From contig NZ_LN999828.1 of the NCBI RefSeq assembly GCF_001517625.2, positions 1,920,661 through 1,984,660 on the forward strand: 64,000 nucleotides of DNA. The letters run 5' to 3'. The DNA is from Clostridium sp. AT4 (GTDB taxonomy: Bacteria; Bacillota; Clostridia; Lachnospirales; Lachnospiraceae). A model generated the notes under the pieces. That model did not search any database. It was not told the origin of the DNA and worked only from the letters and a program-made list of their open reading frames with translations. Made by a program: the position numbers and the translations under genes. This document shows, in pieces, positions 61,636 to 64,000 of this stretch (positions are counted from its first letter, which is position 1; every line of letters begins with the position of its first letter).

Positions 61636-63645
61636 TCAGGCTCCCGGACCGATAATTACATCGTTTTCCGGATTTCCTTCAATAATCACATTTCCTGCTC
61701 CGGGTATAACTCCTGAGGCGGAAGACTCCGTCTGTCCCGGTTTTGACTGTCCTGCTCCGGAACTGACCGGACTTGTCTGAGAAGGCTGAGACGCTGCTCC
61801 AGGCCCGCTGTCTGCATCTCCCGATTCAACTGCACCGGGTCCCTCAGAGCCTGCATCTGTACCCTTAGCGGGCTTTGTCACTGCTTCCATCGTGGCAGAA
61901 GGCAGTGTCCCGCTGGGTACTGTCGGCTTCAGGCTGCCCGAAGACTCTGTCGATGCTCCCGGCTTTGACTGGCCTGAATGCGTGCTGCCGGAGGACTCAG
62001 ACGGGAGCATCCCAGGACCGTAATTCTCCGGCGGATCGATCACATTTCCGTTCTCGTCTGTCTCAAGCTCCAGTCCCCACGGATATTCACCGTCAATCAC
62101 ATCCTCATTCCCATGCTTCGTGCTCTCGCTGCTGCCCTCGGAGGTTTCAGTCCCGTTTTCTTTCGTTTCTTCCTTTGTCTGAGCTGCCGTAGTAGCCTTC
62201 GGCACATAGCCTCCGTCTGTTCCCACGCTCTCGATAGGCTTTCCTTCCTTGTACATACCAGTATCAGCTGAAATTTTGGCGCTGATCTTTTTTACCATTT
62301 CACTTGGTACATAATTCTCATCATCGAATAAGAACTGATGAAGCTTGATCACATTGCTCTCCAATGTCTGTGGAATGACGCAGGCGCCCTTTTTGCCCAA
62401 AATCCCGTCACTTCTGGCCTCTGGGAATCCTGCTGTAGCTGCAATGTGGTATTTGGTAAGGTTTTTAGCCATAGGAATCATATCATTTAAGGTAATACTG
62501 GTAAGGATCTGCGGAAATACCACTTCCATTACATTATTTACAACTGCAAAGTCCGCTTTCTTCAGCTTATCAAAACTGAGCTCGATCACCTTTCTCTGGC
62601 GCTCTGTACGGGCATAATCCGTATCCATCTTGCGCAGTCTGGCATACGCTACCGCCTGAACACCGTCCAGATGGTTCGGGCCGGCCTTCTTTAAATGATG
62701 GGAACCAACTCCAGTGGATTCTACCGTTTCTGTAATATAAGAATTGATATAGTAAAACTCTGCCTTGCTCAGCTCTACATCCACACCGCCCAGAATGTTG
62801 ATGGAATCTGCCACAGCCTTCCAGTTAAAAGTCGCATAATCATCAATCTGTAAATCCAGATTCCGGTTCAAGGCCTCTACCGCCTGCTTTGGGCCGCCTC
62901 TGGAATAAGCTAAATTGATCTTATTATAGGAATTTTTCTCGTCTATGTTCAGATAGGTATCTCTAAATACGCTCACCAGCTTGATGGCGCCCGTCTCCTG
63001 ATTGACTGTACAGAGTATGATAACATCAGACATATTCCCCTTGCCTACAGAGTTGTTCCGGCTGTCCACGCCGAAAAGAGCCACAGTCCAGTACCCCTTC
63101 ATCTGCTCCTCTTTTTCCACAGAAATATAGGGATTTGTCATATCTGCCTGATTAAACTCCGTATCCGTCTGCATATTGGACCACATCCGCTTTCCCCACC
63201 AGACACAGCCAATAACTGCAAAAGCCGTAATCTGAGCTGCGATCAGAAGGATAAGCCCCCTGAGGGTAAGTCCGCCAAAAAACCGCTTTGGCCCGCCGCT
63301 GCCTCTGCCGCCTGCCCGTCTGCTGCGGACTTTATCCGTACTTCGTCCCGCTCTGTACCCTGTGCTTTTTTCGCGCTCTGGAACGGTTCTCCGGCCGGTA
63401 CTTTCCCTGTGGCTTCCCGCCCCAAACTCTATTTCCTCTTCTTCGTCAAAATCACTGTCCAGATCCATATAGGAATCCTCTTCCTGCTCTCTGCGGAAAG
63501 CGGTGCTTCGTCTGGGACGTTTTCCCTCTGTCTCAGCCTGACGGAAGGCAGGGACAAAGGTATGACCTGTGTTCCCTGCCTTTGGCCTGCGTGCTTCCTG
63601 TTCTTCCTCCGGATCAAATCCGAACTCAAATTCATCGCGATTCAT
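61636..63645 (-). CDS. LytR-CpsA-Psr (LCP) family cell-wall polymer ligase
   Basis: A 669-residue membrane protein that likely attaches wall polymers to peptidoglycan. The cytoplasmic N-terminus is long and charged (RRAGGRGSGGPKRFF before one membrane helix at about 131-152). The LCP domain follows (about 185-420): ALFGVDSRNNSVGKGNMSDVIILCTVN, conserved Arg in SVFRDTYLNI and AYSRGGPKQAVEALNRNLDL, then AYARLRKMDTDYARTERQ. The last 200 residues are a Ser/Gly/Pro/Thr/Glu-rich low-complexity tail. It lies before htrA and after a sugar transferase. Confidence 0.92.
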   Translation of the reverse strand: MNRDEFEFGFDPEEEQEARRPKAGNTGHTFVPAFRQAETEGKRPRRSTAFRREQEEDSYMDLDSDFDEEEEIEFGAGSHRESTGRRTVPEREKSTGYRAGRSTDKVRSRRAGGRGSGGPKRFFGGLTLRGLILLIAAQITAFAVIGCVWWGKRMWSNMQTDTEFNQADMTNPYISVEKEEQMKGYWTVALFGVDSRNNSVGKGNMSDVIILCTVNQETGAIKLVSVFRDTYLNIDEKNSYNKINLAYSRGGPKQAVEALNRNLDLQIDDYATFNWKAVADSINILGGVDVELSKAEFYYINSYITETVESTGVGSHHLKKAGPNHLDGVQAVAYARLRKMDTDYARTERQRKVIELSFDKLKKADFAVVNNVMEVVFPQILTSITLNDMIPMAKNLTKYHIAATAGFPEARSDGILGKKGACVIPQTLESNVIKLHQFLFDDENYVPSEMVKKISAKISADTGMYKEGKPIESVGTDGGYVPKATTAAQTKEETKENGTETSEGSSESTKHGNEDVIDGEYPWGLELETDENGNVIDPPENYGPGMLPSESSGSTHSGQSKPGASTESSGSLKPTVPSGTLPSATMEAVTKPAKGTDAGSEGPGAVESGDADSGPGAASQPSQTSPVSSGAGQSKPGQTESSASGVIPGAGNVIIEGNPENDVIIGPGA

Positions 63646-63663
63646 ATGTTCATCCTCACTGCA

Positions 63664-64000
63664 TCAGTATGCATTTTTATTGATAAAGCCTTTAAAGATT
63701 GTCAAAAACATAATCTTAAAATCAAAACCAAGGCTCCAGTTTTCGATGTAATACAGATCGTGTTCGATCCGTTTGGTAATGGAAGTGTCCCCCCGATAGC
63801 CGTTTACCTGAGCCCAGCCTGTCAGCCCGGGCCGCACCTGATGCTTGATCATATAGCGGGGAATCTCCTCCTTGAACTTTTCCACAAACAGCGGCCGCTC
63901 CGGCCTTGGCCCTACCAGACTCATATCCCCGATCAGGATATTGTAAAACTGGGGCATCTCGTCAATACTGGTCTTTCGTATAAAGCGGCCCACCGGCGTT
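63664..64000 (-). CDS. Bacterial sugar transferase (undecaprenyl-phosphate type), C-terminal part
   Basis: The coding frame runs off the window at 64000; about 112 residues are visible. It holds the catalytic C-terminal region of WcaJ/WbaP-like phospho-glycosyl transferases: [57 protein letters not shown] and [18 protein letters not shown]. It starts exopolysaccharide or wall polymer repeats on undecaprenyl phosphate. A GTG at 63993 is only an internal codon. Confidence 0.93.
   Translation of the reverse strand, partial: TPVGRFIRKTSIDEMPQFYNILIGDMSLVGPRPERPLFVEKFKEEIPRYMIKHQVRPGLTGWAQVNGYRGDTSITKRIEHDLYYIENWSLGFDFKIMFLTIFKGFINKNAY

Overview
The window looks like a chromosomal segment of a Lachnospiraceae-type member of the Clostridia (clostridial cluster XIVa); I cannot fix the genus. 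The reasons are a Firmicutes S10-spc-alpha ribosomal protein cluster with lineage-typical variants (zinc-type S14, KOW protein next to infA, long L17 and L22), the SCIFF ranthipeptide locus, several secreted proteins built from choline/cell-wall-binding (YG/WY) repeats, an ECF transporter module, and CspBA-like subtilases. Nearly everything lies on the minus strand and reads right to left.

Layout, low to high coordinate. 1-2233: the 5' end of a ribosomal RNA operon on the minus strand: consensus promoter, tRNA-Ser(UGA), tRNA-Ser(GGA), 16S, then the start of a 5S gene directly after 16S. 2255-9301: ispD, tsaD, rnz, a small CxxC protein, rimI, tsaB, tsaE and tex, so all three bacterial Tsa proteins that act with TsaC in t6A tRNA modification are present except TsaC. 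9471-15668: small membrane protein, hom with an ACT-domain regulator, prfB with its programmed +1 frameshift, secA. 15985-16100: a dense cluster of DnaA boxes in front of hpf. 17000-20684: NlpC/P60 endopeptidase, trxB, a FabG-like reductase and a small secreted repeat protein behind a MerR-like palindromic promoter. 20782-22422: a short accessory patch with a lone MazF-type toxin and a broken BRO-N antirepressor.

22806-45432: the translation core. rplM-rpsI with a structured leader; truA and ecfT-ecfA2-ecfA1; a secreted repeat protein; then the roughly 16.7-kb rpsJ-to-rplQ cluster including secY, adk, map, infA and rpoA. Several spacers in this cluster hold RNA-like structures, notably a compact three-way junction between rpsJ and rplC and a large stem in front of rpsJ. 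45576-49982: a third repeat protein, a NagE-like PTS permease and an RlmI-like methyltransferase. 49983-50597 and 56575-56936 hold unusually large palindromes that share loop sequences. 50598-56574: an intracellular subtilase, a HAD hydrolase, and the yajC-tgt-scfB-scfA (SCIFF) block with a divergent four-helix membrane protein and a signal peptidase II homologue. 56937-64000: a Csp-like subtilase, an unusual ClpX, HtrA, an LCP-family cell-wall ligase and the end of a sugar-phosphate transferase, suggesting an envelope and quality-control neighbourhood.

I did not find a CRISPR array, an intact phage or a clear defence island. The best candidates for undescribed biology are the repeated palindromes with conserved loops and compensating stems, the non-origin DnaA-box cluster, and the rpsJ-rplC spacer RNA.
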